From contig CAWJCM010000003.1 of the NCBI GenBank assembly GCA_963841405.1, positions 186,001 through 250,000 on the forward strand: a DNA stretch of 64,000 nucleotides, given 5' to 3'. Of the stretch, positions 1-7,895 are shown piece after piece. Each line of letters begins with the position of its first letter. Position 1 is the stretch's first letter. The translations under genes and the position numbers were made by a program. The notes below the pieces were generated by a model. The model was given only the letters and a program-made list of their open reading frames with translations. It ran no database searches and was not told the DNA's origin. This stretch comes from DATBLE01 sp963841405. GTDB lineage: Bacteria > Actinomycetota > Thermoleophilia > Gaiellales > Gaiellaceae.

Positions 1-119
1 ACGGCCAGGTCATGGGTGTACGGCACCGGGAGGTGCCGATCGACGGCGTCCAGTTCCATCCGGAGTCGGTGCTGACGCTGCCGCTCGGCCGCGAGCTCGT
101 GAGGAACTTCCTCTCGTGA
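1..119 (+). CDS. trpG: Anthranilate synthase glutamine amidotransferase, C-terminal end (partial)
   Basis: Only the last 38 codons are present, read in the frame that ends with TGA at 117-119. The tail contains VQFHPES, the class I glutamine amidotransferase signature that carries the catalytic His and Glu, followed by LVRNFL, the usual end of TrpG. The subunit supplies ammonia from glutamine to TrpE for anthranilate synthesis. The stop codon overlaps the GTG start of trpD, so the two are translationally coupled. The 5' part of the gene lies outside the window, so fusion to TrpE or a pabA role cannot be excluded from sequence alone. The trp context makes trpG most likely. Confidence 0.85.
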   Translation, partial: GQVMGVRHREVPIDGVQFHPESVLTLPLGRELVRNFLS

Positions 120-1129
120 TCCAGCATGCGCTCGCGGCGCTGCTGGACGGTCGCGACCTCGCCCGCGGCGACGCGCGCGGAGTGATGGACGAGATCATGG
201 CCGGCGAGACGACGCCGGCCCAGGTGGGCGGCTTCCTGGTCGCGTTGCGGATGAAGGGCGAGACGCCGGACGAGATTGCCGGCTTCGCCGAGGCGATCCG
301 CGGTCGCCGAGTAGCCGTGAGGCCGCAGCGGGACGACCTCGTCGACACCGCCGGAACCGGCGGCGACGGGCAGGCGACGATCAACATCTCCACGGCAGCC
401 GCACTGGTCGCGGCTGCCGCCGGAGCAGGCGTCGCCAAGCACGGCAACCGGGCGGTGTCGTCGGCATCTGGCTCGGCCGACGTCCTCGAGGCGCTCGGCT
501 TCGCCCTGGAGGTGCCGGCCGGACGGATCGCGGCCTCGATCGACGAGCTCGGCTTCGGCTTCCTGTTCGCCCCCACGCACAACCCCGGCTTCCGGCACGC
601 TGCGCCGGTGCGGAAGGAGCTGGCGGCAAGGACGGTCTTCAACGTGCTCGGCCCGCTGACGAATCCGGCCGGCGCGCGGGCGCAGATCGTCGGCGTCTAC
701 GACCCCGCACTCGTCCCCACGATCGCGGAGGTGCTCGCCCGGCTCGACGCCCGCCGGGCGTTCGTCGTGCACGGTGCGTTCGGCGTGGACGAGCTCTCGC
801 CCGCCGGCCCGAACCTCGTCTGCGAAATGGTCGACGGGACCGTCCGCGAACGGACGGTCGACCCGGTCGACCTCGGGGTCGCGCGCTGCGCGCCGGAGGA
901 GCTCCGAGGCGGCTCGCCCGCCCAGAACGCGGAGGCCATCCGCTCGGTCTTCTCGGGCGAGGAACGGGGCGCGAAGCGGGATGCGATTCTGCTCAACGCG
1001 GCCGGTGCGATCGCGGCAGGCGGGCATGCCGAGGATCTCCGCGAGGGCCTCGAGGCGGCCCGGCGGGCAGTCGATTCGGGAGCCGCAGGCGAGCGGCTCG
1101 AGGCGCTGGTGGCGTTCAGTCGTGGGTAG
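116..1129 (+). CDS. trpD: Anthranilate phosphoribosyltransferase
   Basis: This enzyme transfers phosphoribose from PRPP to anthranilate, the second committed step of tryptophan synthesis in the cytosol. The 337-residue length is typical. The PRPP-binding glycine loop GTGGDG is at residues 80-85, followed by the INIST segment and KHGNRAVSS at about 108-116, both family hallmarks. The start is GTG at 116, overlapping the trpG stop. The end overlaps the next gene, whose GTG is at 1122. The family is also related to thymidine phosphorylases, but the motifs and operon leave little doubt. Confidence 0.97.
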   Translation: MIQHALAALLDGRDLARGDARGVMDEIMAGETTPAQVGGFLVALRMKGETPDEIAGFAEAIRGRRVAVRPQRDDLVDTAGTGGDGQATINISTAAALVAAAAGAGVAKHGNRAVSSASGSADVLEALGFALEVPAGRIAASIDELGFGFLFAPTHNPGFRHAAPVRKELAARTVFNVLGPLTNPAGARAQIVGVYDPALVPTIAEVLARLDARRAFVVHGAFGVDELSPAGPNLVCEMVDGTVRERTVDPVDLGVARCAPEELRGGSPAQNAEAIRSVFSGEERGAKRDAILLNAAGAIAAGGHAEDLREGLEAARRAVDSGAAGERLEALVAFSRG

Positions 1130-2279
1130 GTTCCGCGACGCGCTGGCCGGGCCGGGATTGGCCGGGGTCGCCGAGGTCAAACGGCGCTCGCCGTCGGCCG
1201 GCGACCTGCGACCCGACGCCGATCCCGCGGCGCTGGCGGCTGCGTTCGCCCGGGCAGGAGCGGCCGCGGTCTCGATCCTCGTCGACGAGCGCTTCGCCGG
1301 TTCGCCGGCGGACCTCGCCGCGGCGCGGGCTGCCAGCGATGTGCCGCTGCTTGCGAAGGGCTTCTTCTCGTCGGAGGACGACCTCGACGCCGTTCGCGCC
1401 GCCGGGGCCGACGCCGCTCTGCTCATCCTTCGCGACCTGGACGACCGCGCGGCCGCGAGGCTGATGGCCCACGCGGCGAGGGTCGGGCTGGACGCGCTCG
1501 TGGAGGCGCACGATGCGGCCGAGCTGGCGCGTGCCGTCGAGCTCGACGCGGACCCGATCGGGATCAACGCCCGCGACCTGGAGACGTTCGCGATCGACCG
1601 GGACGCACAGCTGCGGCTGGTCGGCGAGGCACCGCGCGACCGTGTCGTGATCGCCGAGAGCGCCGTCCACACGCGGGCGCAGGGCGCGGCGGCGGAGCTC
1701 GCAGGCGCGCACGCCGTCCTGGTCGGGACGGCGCTGATGCGGGCCGACGACCCGTCCGTCGCGCTCGGGGCGATCCTCTCCCGCCCGCTCGTGAAGGTCT
1801 GCGGCCTGACGCGCGAGGAGGACGTCGGGGTCGCCGTCGGCGCCGGCGCGGACCTCTGCGGATTCATCCTCGAGCCCGCCAGCCCACGCTCGGCCGACCG
1901 CGTGTTGCCGGTTCCGGAAACCGTCCTGTCGGTGGCGGTCTTCGTCGGCGAGCCGCGGGAAGCAAGTGCCGACCTCGTCCAGTTGTACGAGCGGGCAGAG
2001 GGAGCCGTCCGCGGACGCGACGCCGTCCTGCTGCGCGAAGGGGAGCAGGTGGCGACGGTTGTCGACCTGCCCTGGGAGGGCGACGACCCGACGCTCCTCG
2101 AGCGCGCCCGCGCGGTCTCCGGCCGGGTCGTCCTGGCGGGGGGGCTCGGTCCGGACAACGTCCGCGGCGCGATCGCGGCGGCGAGCCCGTGGGCGGTGGA
2201 CGCGAGCTCGAGCCTGGAGATCGCACCTGGGATCAAGGATCACGACCGCGTGCGGGCGTTCGTGGCGGCGGCGCGGTGA
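1122..2279 (+). CDS. trpCF: Bifunctional indole-3-glycerol-phosphate synthase / phosphoribosylanthranilate isomerase (TrpC-TrpF fusion)
   Basis: One 385-codon reading frame carries two TIM barrels. The first 225 residues or so are TrpC: AEVKRRSPS near the N-terminus (catalytic Glu and Lys), LLAKGF (second Lys), LVEAHD, GINARDLETF and VIAES. The rest is TrpF, starting KVCGLTREED and ending with GGLGPDNV and a DASSSLE...PGIKD phosphate-binding segment. No stop separates them. The start chosen is GTG at 1122, inside the end of trpD. It leaves TrpC without the 40-50 residue N-terminal helical extension common in the family. TrpF is also short, at about 155 residues. The enzyme performs two consecutive steps between TrpD and TrpAB. 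The stop overlaps the trpB start. Confidence 0.93.
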   Translation: MGRFRDALAGPGLAGVAEVKRRSPSAGDLRPDADPAALAAAFARAGAAAVSILVDERFAGSPADLAAARAASDVPLLAKGFFSSEDDLDAVRAAGADAALLILRDLDDRAAARLMAHAARVGLDALVEAHDAAELARAVELDADPIGINARDLETFAIDRDAQLRLVGEAPRDRVVIAESAVHTRAQGAAAELAGAHAVLVGTALMRADDPSVALGAILSRPLVKVCGLTREEDVGVAVGAGADLCGFILEPASPRSADRVLPVPETVLSVAVFVGEPREASADLVQLYERAEGAVRGRDAVLLREGEQVATVVDLPWEGDDPTLLERARAVSGRVVLAGGLGPDNVRGAIAAASPWAVDASSSLEIAPGIKDHDRVRAFVAAAR

Positions 2280-3388
2280 GCTATGGGGAGTACGGCGGTC
2301 GGTACGTCCCGGAGACGCTGATTCCGGCGCTCGACGAGCTCGAGACAGGCTGGCGAAAGGCCCGGGCCGACGCTGCATTCGCCGCCGAGCTCGACCGGCT
2401 CGGCCGCGAGTACGGCGGACGACCGACCCCGCTGACGCTCGCCGAGCGCTTCGCCCCGGGGAAGCGGCTCTACCTCAAGCGCGAAGACCTGCTCCACACC
2501 GGTGCGCACAAGCTGAACAACGCGCTCGGGCAGGCGGTGCTGGCGCAACGGCTCGGCAAGCGACGCATCGTCGCCGAGACCGGCGCGGGTCAGCACGGGG
2601 TCGCGACCGCGACCGTCTGCGCGCGCTTCGGCCTCGAGTGCGTCGTCTACATGGGCGCCGAGGACATGCGACGGCAACGCCCGAACGTCGAGCGCATGGG
2701 GCTGCTGGGCGCCGAGGTCCGCCCGGTCGAGTTCGGCACCAGGACGTTGAAGGAGGCGACGAGCGAGGCGATCCGCGACTGGATCACGAACGTCGGGACG
2801 ACCCACTACCTGATCGGCTCGTGCGTCGGGCCGGAGCCGTACCCCGAACTGGTCCGCGAGCTCCAGGCGGTGATCGGCCGCGAAGCGCGCACGCAGGTCC
2901 TCGAGTCCGAGGGCAGGCTGCCAGATGCGGCCGTCGCCTGCGTCGGCGGCGGCTCCAACGCGATCGGGATGTTCGCCGGCTTCCTGGACGACCGCGACGT
3001 GCGGCTCTACGGCGTCGAGGCTGCGGGCGCCGCGAGCCTCGGCACGGGGCGAACCGGTGTCCTGCACGGCGCCCGCACGTCGCTCCTCGCCGACGAGGAC
3101 GGCCAGATCGTCGACGCGCACTCGATCTCGGCGGGTCTCGACTACCCCGGCGTCGGGCCTGAGCACGCCCAGCTCCGCGACACGGGCCGCGTCGAGTACC
3201 GGGCCGCGACCGACGAAGAGGCGCTCGCCGCTTTCCGCCGGCTGGCCGAGACGGAGGGAATCATTCCCGCGCTCGAGCCCGCGCATGCGCTCGCGCGGGC
3301 AGCCGCGCTGGACGGCGAGGTGATCGTCGTCTGCCTGTCCGGCCGCGGCGACAAGGACCTCGACGAGGCGCTCAGCCACCTGTCGTGA
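2276..3388 (+). CDS. trpB: Tryptophan synthase beta subunit
   Basis: This PLP enzyme condenses indole with serine to give tryptophan, in complex with TrpA. It has 370 residues starting from GTG at 2276, which overlaps the trpCF stop (GTGA). The N-terminus GEYGGRYVPETL is characteristic. The PLP lysine lies in HTGAHKLNNALGQ, followed by AETGAGQHGVATA. The phosphate-binding GGGSNAIGMF loop and the C-terminal LSGRGDKD are present. This is the canonical TrpB1 type expected to channel with TrpA. It is followed by a 129-bp gap with strong secondary structure before trpA, the only real break in an otherwise overlapping operon. Confidence 0.97.
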   Translation: MSYGEYGGRYVPETLIPALDELETGWRKARADAAFAAELDRLGREYGGRPTPLTLAERFAPGKRLYLKREDLLHTGAHKLNNALGQAVLAQRLGKRRIVAETGAGQHGVATATVCARFGLECVVYMGAEDMRRQRPNVERMGLLGAEVRPVEFGTRTLKEATSEAIRDWITNVGTTHYLIGSCVGPEPYPELVRELQAVIGREARTQVLESEGRLPDAAVACVGGGSNAIGMFAGFLDDRDVRLYGVEAAGAASLGTGRTGVLHGARTSLLADEDGQIVDAHSISAGLDYPGVGPEHAQLRDTGRVEYRAATDEEALAAFRRLAETEGIIPALEPAHALARAAALDGEVIVVCLSGRGDKDLDEALSHLS

Positions 3389-3446
3389 GCGCCAAGAGGC
3401 ACACATCCGGCGCGCTCGCGTCGCACCCGCGACACACGACCGCCGG

Positions 3447-3513
3447 TAGCGTGACTGCTGGGGACGCTGCTCCCCAGTCGGGGGGCTGGACCGCTACGCC
3501 CGGGAAGCCCCCC
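3447..3513 (+). promoter_or_regulatory. Candidate internal promoter and structured leader ahead of trpA
   Basis: The trpB-trpA gap holds a TAGCGT hexamer (3447-3452) like the -10 boxes found elsewhere in the window. Two perfect hairpins follow. One is CTGGGGA/TCCCCAG (3458-3464 with 3471-3477, 6-nt loop). The other is GGGGGGCT/AGCCCCCC (3480-3487 with 3506-3513, 18-nt loop), ending 4 nt before the trpA GTG. The CCCC of the first hairpin could pair with the G run at 3480 instead, so the two are potentially mutually exclusive. No U-tract follows, so control of translation initiation is more likely than transcription termination. Function is inferred from base pairing only. Confidence 0.4.
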
Positions 3514-3517
3514 TCCG

Positions 3518-4216
3518 GTGAGCCCGGCGCTCGTCGTCTACCTGATGGCCGGCGCGGATACGCCGGAGCTGGCCGCGGCCGCCGAGCAGGGCGGGGTGGA
3601 CCTGGTCGAGATCGGCTTCCCCTTCTCCGACCCGCTGGCCGACGGGCCGGTGATCCGGCGAGCCGCCGAGCGGGCGCTCGCGGCCGGGATGCGCACGAAG
3701 GCCTGCCTCGACTGCCTGGCCGCTACGCGCGCCCGCGTGGCCGTGCCGCTCGTGCCGATGACCTACTCCTCGCTCCTCGAGGCGTATGGCTGGCAGCGTT
3801 TCGCCGAGGACGCTCGCAGCGCCGGTGCCGCGAGTGTGATCGTCGCCGACCTCCCCGCCGGCGAGCGGCCCGAGCTCAGGCGCATCCAGCTCGTCGCCCC
3901 GACCTCGACCGACGAGCGACTCGCGCTCGCCGCCGCCCGGACCGACGGCTGGCTCTACCTCGTCACCCTCACCGGGACGACCGGGGCCCGGGCCGACCTC
4001 TCACCCACCCTCGCTGGTTTGGTCGAACGAACCCGCCGCACGACCGACCTGCCCCTCTACGCGGGCTTCGGCATCTCCACGCCCGAGCATGCCCGCGCGG
4101 CTGCAGCACTGGCCGACGGCATCGTCGTCGGCTCGCGGGCGGTCGAGGTCGCCGAGGGGGGCCCTGCCGCGCTCGAGGCCTACGCCCGCTCGCTCAGGGA
4201 AGCGATCGACGCATGA
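3518..4216 (+). CDS. trpA: Tryptophan synthase alpha subunit
   Basis: This subunit cleaves indole-3-glycerol phosphate to indole and glyceraldehyde-3-phosphate and passes indole to TrpB. It has 232 residues, somewhat shorter than the usual 260. The N-terminus starts almost directly at the first barrel strand (VVYLMAGADTPE). The catalytic Glu and the signature DLVEIGFPFSDPLADGPVIR are intact, as are VPMTYSS and the GFGIS phosphate-binding turn. The GTG at 3518 follows immediately after a strong hairpin and lacks a good ribosome-binding site. The stop overlaps the ATG of the next gene (ATGA), so the hydrolase downstream belongs to the same transcript. Confidence 0.95.
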   Translation: MSPALVVYLMAGADTPELAAAAEQGGVDLVEIGFPFSDPLADGPVIRRAAERALAAGMRTKACLDCLAATRARVAVPLVPMTYSSLLEAYGWQRFAEDARSAGAASVIVADLPAGERPELRRIQLVAPTSTDERLALAAARTDGWLYLVTLTGTTGARADLSPTLAGLVERTRRTTDLPLYAGFGISTPEHARAAAALADGIVVGSRAVEVAEGGPAALEAYARSLREAIDA

Positions 4217-5061
4217 TCTCCGACCACTACCGGTTCGAGCAGGTTTCGCCCCACGCCTGGGCGGCTGTTGCCCTCGACTCGGGCGCCGGCGTCGGCAATG
4301 CCGGCGTCGCCGACCTCGGCGGGCGCTCGCTCGTCGTCGACTGCGGCTTCACACCGGGGGCGGCGAGAGACCTCCGCGCAGCAGCGGAGGAGCTCGCCGG
4401 CCCGGTCGAACGGCTCTTCATCACCCACGCCGATTTCGACCACTACGGCGGTGCGCACGCGTTCGCGGACGTGCCGATCCTGGCGGCCGAGACGACCGCC
4501 GCGACGATCGCCGAGGTCGGGCCCGGCCGCATCGCCGGCATGAAGGAGCAGCTGGAGACGTACCTCGCCGAACTGGAGGAGCAGGACGCACCCGAGTGGG
4601 AGCGCGAACAGGGCCGCCGGATCGTCGCCGCGGTGCCGGGCCTGGAGCTCGGCCTCGCGAGCGAGACGTTCACCGGCCAGCGCGGGCTCGGCGGCGCGAC
4701 GGCGATCGAGTGCGGTGCCGCCCACACCGCCAGCGATTCGGTCGTGTGGCTCACCGCCGACCGCGTGCTCTTCGCGGGCGACCTCGTCGGCGTCGAAGCG
4801 CACCTGAACCTCACCCTAGGCCATCCGGCGGAGAACTGGCTTGCGATCCTCGACCGCCTGGGGGCGCTCGAGCCCAAGCACGTGGTCCCGGGTCATGGCC
4901 GGCCGGCCGGCCCGGAGTCACTCGCGACGATCCGCCGGTACATCGAGACGGTCGTCGAACTGGCCGCAGTGCCCGGCGACCACGAGATCCCGCCCGAGTA
5001 CGCCGACTGGACCTTCGCCGAGAGCTTTCAGCAGAACATCGAGGCGCTGCGGGCGAGGTAG
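4213..5061 (+). CDS. Metallo-beta-lactamase-fold hydrolase
   Basis: A 282-residue MBL-superfamily protein. The metal-binding motif THADFDHYGG (HxDxDH) is at about residues 75-83. The later metal ligands appear in GAAHTASDSV, LFAGDLVG and VPGHGRP. There is no signal peptide, so it is probably cytosolic. The substrate is unknown, since this fold covers glyoxalase II-like thioesterases, lactonases and phosphodiesterases. It is translationally coupled to trpA (ATGA overlap), but nothing shows a role in tryptophan metabolism. Its TAG stop forms part of the -10-like TAGCGT of the following gene. Confidence 0.85.
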   Translation: MISDHYRFEQVSPHAWAAVALDSGAGVGNAGVADLGGRSLVVDCGFTPGAARDLRAAAEELAGPVERLFITHADFDHYGGAHAFADVPILAAETTAATIAEVGPGRIAGMKEQLETYLAELEEQDAPEWEREQGRRIVAAVPGLELGLASETFTGQRGLGGATAIECGAAHTASDSVVWLTADRVLFAGDLVGVEAHLNLTLGHPAENWLAILDRLGALEPKHVVPGHGRPAGPESLATIRRYIETVVELAAVPGDHEIPPEYADWTFAESFQQNIEALRAR

Positions 5062-5070
5062 CGTTCCGCC

Positions 5071-5805
5071 ATGGAAGGCTACGGGCCTCAGACCTACGGC
5101 GACCGGATCGCGGGCGTCTACGACGCATTCCACGAGGAGATCGGGCTCGACACGAAAGGCGCTGTCGAGACGCTCGCCGAGCTCGCCGCCGACGGACCGG
5201 TGCTCGAGCTCGCGATCGGCACCGGCCGGCTTGCACTCCCGCTGGCAGAAGGCGGACTGGAGGTGCACGGCATCGACGCATCGGAGGAGATGGTCGCGAA
5301 GCTACGCGAGAAGCCCGGCGGCGACACGATCCAGGTGACGCTTGGCAATTTTGCCGACGTCGGCGTCGAGGGCACGTACTCGCTGATCTTCGTCGCCTTC
5401 AACACCTTCTTCGCCCTGACGACGCAGGACGACCAGCTCCGCTGCTTCTCCAACGCCGCCGCCCGCCTCGCCGAGGGCGGCGTCTTCGTGCTCGAAGCAT
5501 TCGTCCCGGACCTCGGGCGGTTCGACCGCGACCAGCGTCTCCAGACGAACTCGATCTCGGCGACCGAGGTGGTGCTCGACGCATCGAGGCACGACCGGTC
5601 CGCGCAGACGATCACGAGCATGCACGTGGTCGTGACCGAGCAGGGCACGACGCTCTACCCGATCCACATGCGCTACGCCTTCCCGAGCGAGCTCGATCTG
5701 ATGGCGAGGCTGGCGGGCCTCGAGCTGAAGCACCGCTGGTCCGACTGGAAGCGCGACGAGTTCAGCCGGCGGAGCGGCCAGCACGTCTCGGTGTACGCCC
5801 GGTGA
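5071..5805 (+). CDS. Class I SAM-dependent methyltransferase
   Basis: A 244-residue protein with a Rossmann methyltransferase core. VLELAIGTGRLALPLA (about residues 49-64) is motif I for SAM binding, with VHGIDASEEMV as the acidic post-motif. Then come IFVAFNTFFAL and a FVLEAFVPDL strand. Small-molecule methyltransferases of this type usually act on carboxyl, amino or hydroxyl groups, and the substrate cannot be read here. The start is ATG at 5071. TAGCGT ends 6 nt upstream, suggesting an additional leaderless promoter inside the operon. The stop overlaps the nitrilase GTG (GTGA). Confidence 0.85.
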   Translation: MEGYGPQTYGDRIAGVYDAFHEEIGLDTKGAVETLAELAADGPVLELAIGTGRLALPLAEGGLEVHGIDASEEMVAKLREKPGGDTIQVTLGNFADVGVEGTYSLIFVAFNTFFALTTQDDQLRCFSNAAARLAEGGVFVLEAFVPDLGRFDRDQRLQTNSISATEVVLDASRHDRSAQTITSMHVVVTEQGTTLYPIHMRYAFPSELDLMARLAGLELKHRWSDWKRDEFSRRSGQHVSVYAR

Positions 5806-6728
5806 ACGAGACCGTCCGCGTCGCCTGCGTCCAGGCCGAGCCGATCGTCCTCGACCGCGAGCGCACGTTGGACAAGCTCGCAGCGCTGACCGCCGAGGCG
5901 AAGGCCGCCGGCGCCTCGCTCGTCGTCTTCCCAGAGACCTTTCTCCCCGCCTACCCGAGCTCGTCGTGGGCCAAGTACCTGGCCGGCTGGGCCGACCCGC
6001 GCGCCAAGGGCTCGTTCGCGATGCTCGCGCGGGAGTCGGTCGAGGTGCCCGGTCCTGCCGCCGACCGCCTCGGCGAGATCGCCCGGGACAACGAAGTCTG
6101 GCTCGTCACCGGCGTGAACGAGCGCGACCCCGGGAACCCCGGGACGCTCTACAACGCCCTCCTCTACCACTCGCCCGAGGGCAAGCTTGCTCTCCACCAC
6201 CGCAAGCTGGTGCCGACAAACCATGAGCGCCTGATCTGGGGCCAGGGCGACGGCGGCGGCCTCCGCGCGCTACAGACCCCGATCGGCCGGATCGGCGGGC
6301 TGATCTGCTGGGAGAACTACATGCCGCTCGCCCGCTTCTCGCTGTACGAATCGGGCGTCGAGATCTACGTCGCCTCGACCGCCGACGACGGGGACGCCTG
6401 GCAGGCGACGCTGGTGCACATCGCGCGTGAGTCACGCGCGTTCGTGGTCGCGCCGTCGCACTTCCAGCGGGCCGGCTCGTACCCGGACGACTTCCCGCTC
6501 AAGGACGAGCTGGCCGGCCTGGATGTGATCGGCCGCGGCGGCTCGGCGATCCTCGCCCCCGACGGCTCCTACCTCGCGGGCCCGATCTACGGCGAGGAGG
6601 GGATCCTCTACGCCGACCTCGAGCCGCGGCGGCTTGACGAGGAACGGCAGCGCTTCGACCCGGCAGGCCACTACCACCGGCCCGACGTCCTCGAGCTTAA
6701 GGTGACGCCGCGCAAGAACGTCCGCTAG
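5802..6728 (+). CDS. Nitrilase-family carbon-nitrogen hydrolase
   Basis: A 308-residue member of the nitrilase superfamily. The catalytic triad is visible: Glu in VVFPETFLPAYP, Lys in HHRKLVPTNHERLIWGQGDG, and the nucleophilic Cys in GGLICWENYMPLAR. The WGQGDG and ICWENYMPL forms match true nitrilases (nitrile to acid plus ammonia) better than amidases or NAD synthetase domains. It is coupled to the preceding methyltransferase (GTGA) and so sits at the end of the trp transcript. An indole nitrile is conceivable as substrate, but that is speculation from context. The next gene is convergent, 7 nt away. Confidence 0.88.
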   Translation: MNETVRVACVQAEPIVLDRERTLDKLAALTAEAKAAGASLVVFPETFLPAYPSSSWAKYLAGWADPRAKGSFAMLARESVEVPGPAADRLGEIARDNEVWLVTGVNERDPGNPGTLYNALLYHSPEGKLALHHRKLVPTNHERLIWGQGDGGGLRALQTPIGRIGGLICWENYMPLARFSLYESGVEIYVASTADDGDAWQATLVHIARESRAFVVAPSHFQRAGSYPDDFPLKDELAGLDVIGRGGSAILAPDGSYLAGPIYGEEGILYADLEPRRLDEERQRFDPAGHYHRPDVLELKVTPRKNVR

Positions 6729-6735
6729 TTGGGCG

Positions 6736-7362
6736 CTACCAGCGGTCCCAGTGCACGAACGAGTCGAGTGGCGATCGCACCGCCGGCTTGAACTCGGAAC
6801 CGACCGTGTATGCAACAGGGATCAGCGCCGCCTGCATCACCTCGTCGAACGGGATGCCGAGCAGCTCCGCCGCCTGCTGCTCGCGGAAGAGGTGGAACGT
6901 CGTCCAGACCGTCCCCAACCCGCGCGAGCGCGCTGCCAGCATGAAGCTCCAGGCGGCCGGCATGATCGAACCCCACGTCGACGCCTGCGCGAAGACACTC
7001 TTGCCGTCCGTCCTTCCCTCGATGCAGGGAATCACGTGGACCGGCACCTCGTGCAGGTGGTCCCGGAGATGGAAGACGCCCGCGAGGACGCGGCCCATCA
7101 TCCCCGGGATCGCCTCCGGGTCGCCGATCCCGGCGAGGTAGCGCTCCGCGCCCTGCCGCCACAGGTCGGCCAGCCCTTCACGCAGCTCCGGCTCGGCCAC
7201 GACCAGGAAGTGCCAGTTCTGGCGATAGCTGCCCGTCGGAGCCTGCTGCGCGAGGCGGAGGCACTCCTCTAGCACGCCGCGCTCGACCGGTCGCTCGAGG
7301 TCGAGCCGCCTGCGCACGGCCCGTGTCGTCGACAGCAGCTCGTCCGGCGTCAGCTCCAGCAT
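6736..7362 (-). CDS. Nitroreductase-family FMN oxidoreductase
   Basis: A protein of about 208 residues. The N-terminus has TTRAVRRRLD, the arginine-rich FMN-binding start of the nitroreductase fold, and APTGSYRQNWHFLVV matches the SNxQPW/F-type segment. RGLGTVWTTFHLF and LGIPFDE are the later FMN-pocket strands. Such enzymes use NAD(P)H to reduce nitro compounds, quinones or flavins, and the substrate is unknown. The ATG at 7362 is preferred because CAAGAT ends 6 nt upstream. A GTG two codons earlier is possible. The neighbours are convergent (nitrilase) and co-directional. Confidence 0.85.
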   Translation of the reverse strand: MLELTPDELLSTTRAVRRRLDLERPVERGVLEECLRLAQQAPTGSYRQNWHFLVVAEPELREGLADLWRQGAERYLAGIGDPEAIPGMMGRVLAGVFHLRDHLHEVPVHVIPCIEGRTDGKSVFAQASTWGSIMPAAWSFMLAARSRGLGTVWTTFHLFREQQAAELLGIPFDEVMQAALIPVAYTVGSEFKPAVRSPLDSFVHWDRW

Positions 7363-7374
7363 GCGCACATCTTG

Positions 7375-7842
7375 TCAACCCGAGCGGTGCTTGAGCTCCG
7401 ACTCCCGCCGCTGCCCCTCGGCCAGGGTGATCTCGCCGGAGCAGACCTTCGCGTTCAGCTCGTTCTCGATGCGGTCGACCTCTTCCGCGTGCGGCCGCGG
7501 CTCGGGCCACAGGTTCCGCGGGTCGGTGGGGTGCCCGCCGAGCTCAAGGCTGATCAGGTGGTCCTCCTGGTAGTCGGATGGGTCGCCGCCGACGCCGTAC
7601 TCCTGCATCTGCCGCAGCTTCAGCTCGTTCGTGTACGAGGTCGGCGGTCGGATCGTTCGCGTCCAGCCCCGCTTGCAGATCGTGTCGGCAATCGTCTCCC
7701 GGCGGACGTCCGGGTTGAGGACGCCGGGCGTGCGAGCCGGGTCGGCGACGAGCACGGGCCGTGCGGAGGTCGAGCCGTGCCAGAGCAGCGCGAGCCCGAG
7801 CAGGAATCCGAGGAGGGCCACGAGCGTTGCGATCCGAGGCAT
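7375..7842 (-). CDS. Secreted or membrane-anchored HNH-like protein of unknown function
   Basis: A 155-residue protein. The N-terminus MPRIATLVALLGFLLGLALL is a signal peptide or single membrane anchor. The body contains EDHLISLELGG followed by NLWPE, which resembles the DH...LELGG...NLWP core of HNH/beta-beta-alpha-metal nucleases. Two cysteines (DTICKRG and AKVCSGE) flank it. An exported HNH-like nuclease is plausible, but activity is inferred from the motif only. The start at 7842 follows a CAGGCT hexamer by 6 nt. The longer upstream frame has no supporting start. Confidence 0.55.
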   Translation of the reverse strand: MPRIATLVALLGFLLGLALLWHGSTSARPVLVADPARTPGVLNPDVRRETIADTICKRGWTRTIRPPTSYTNELKLRQMQEYGVGGDPSDYQEDHLISLELGGHPTDPRNLWPEPRPHAEEVDRIENELNAKVCSGEITLAEGQRRESELKHRSG

Positions 7843-7895
7843 GTCGTCAGCCTGGACAACGGCGGCCGGCGTCGCAAGGGACTCCCGGCCCGGAT

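Noticed and set aside
774..2279. Long overlapping frames on the opposite strand of the trp genes and elsewhere
   Set aside because: At this G+C, antisense and off-frame ORFs of several hundred codons are common. They are Arg/Pro/Ala-rich, lack motifs and overlap genes with clear families.
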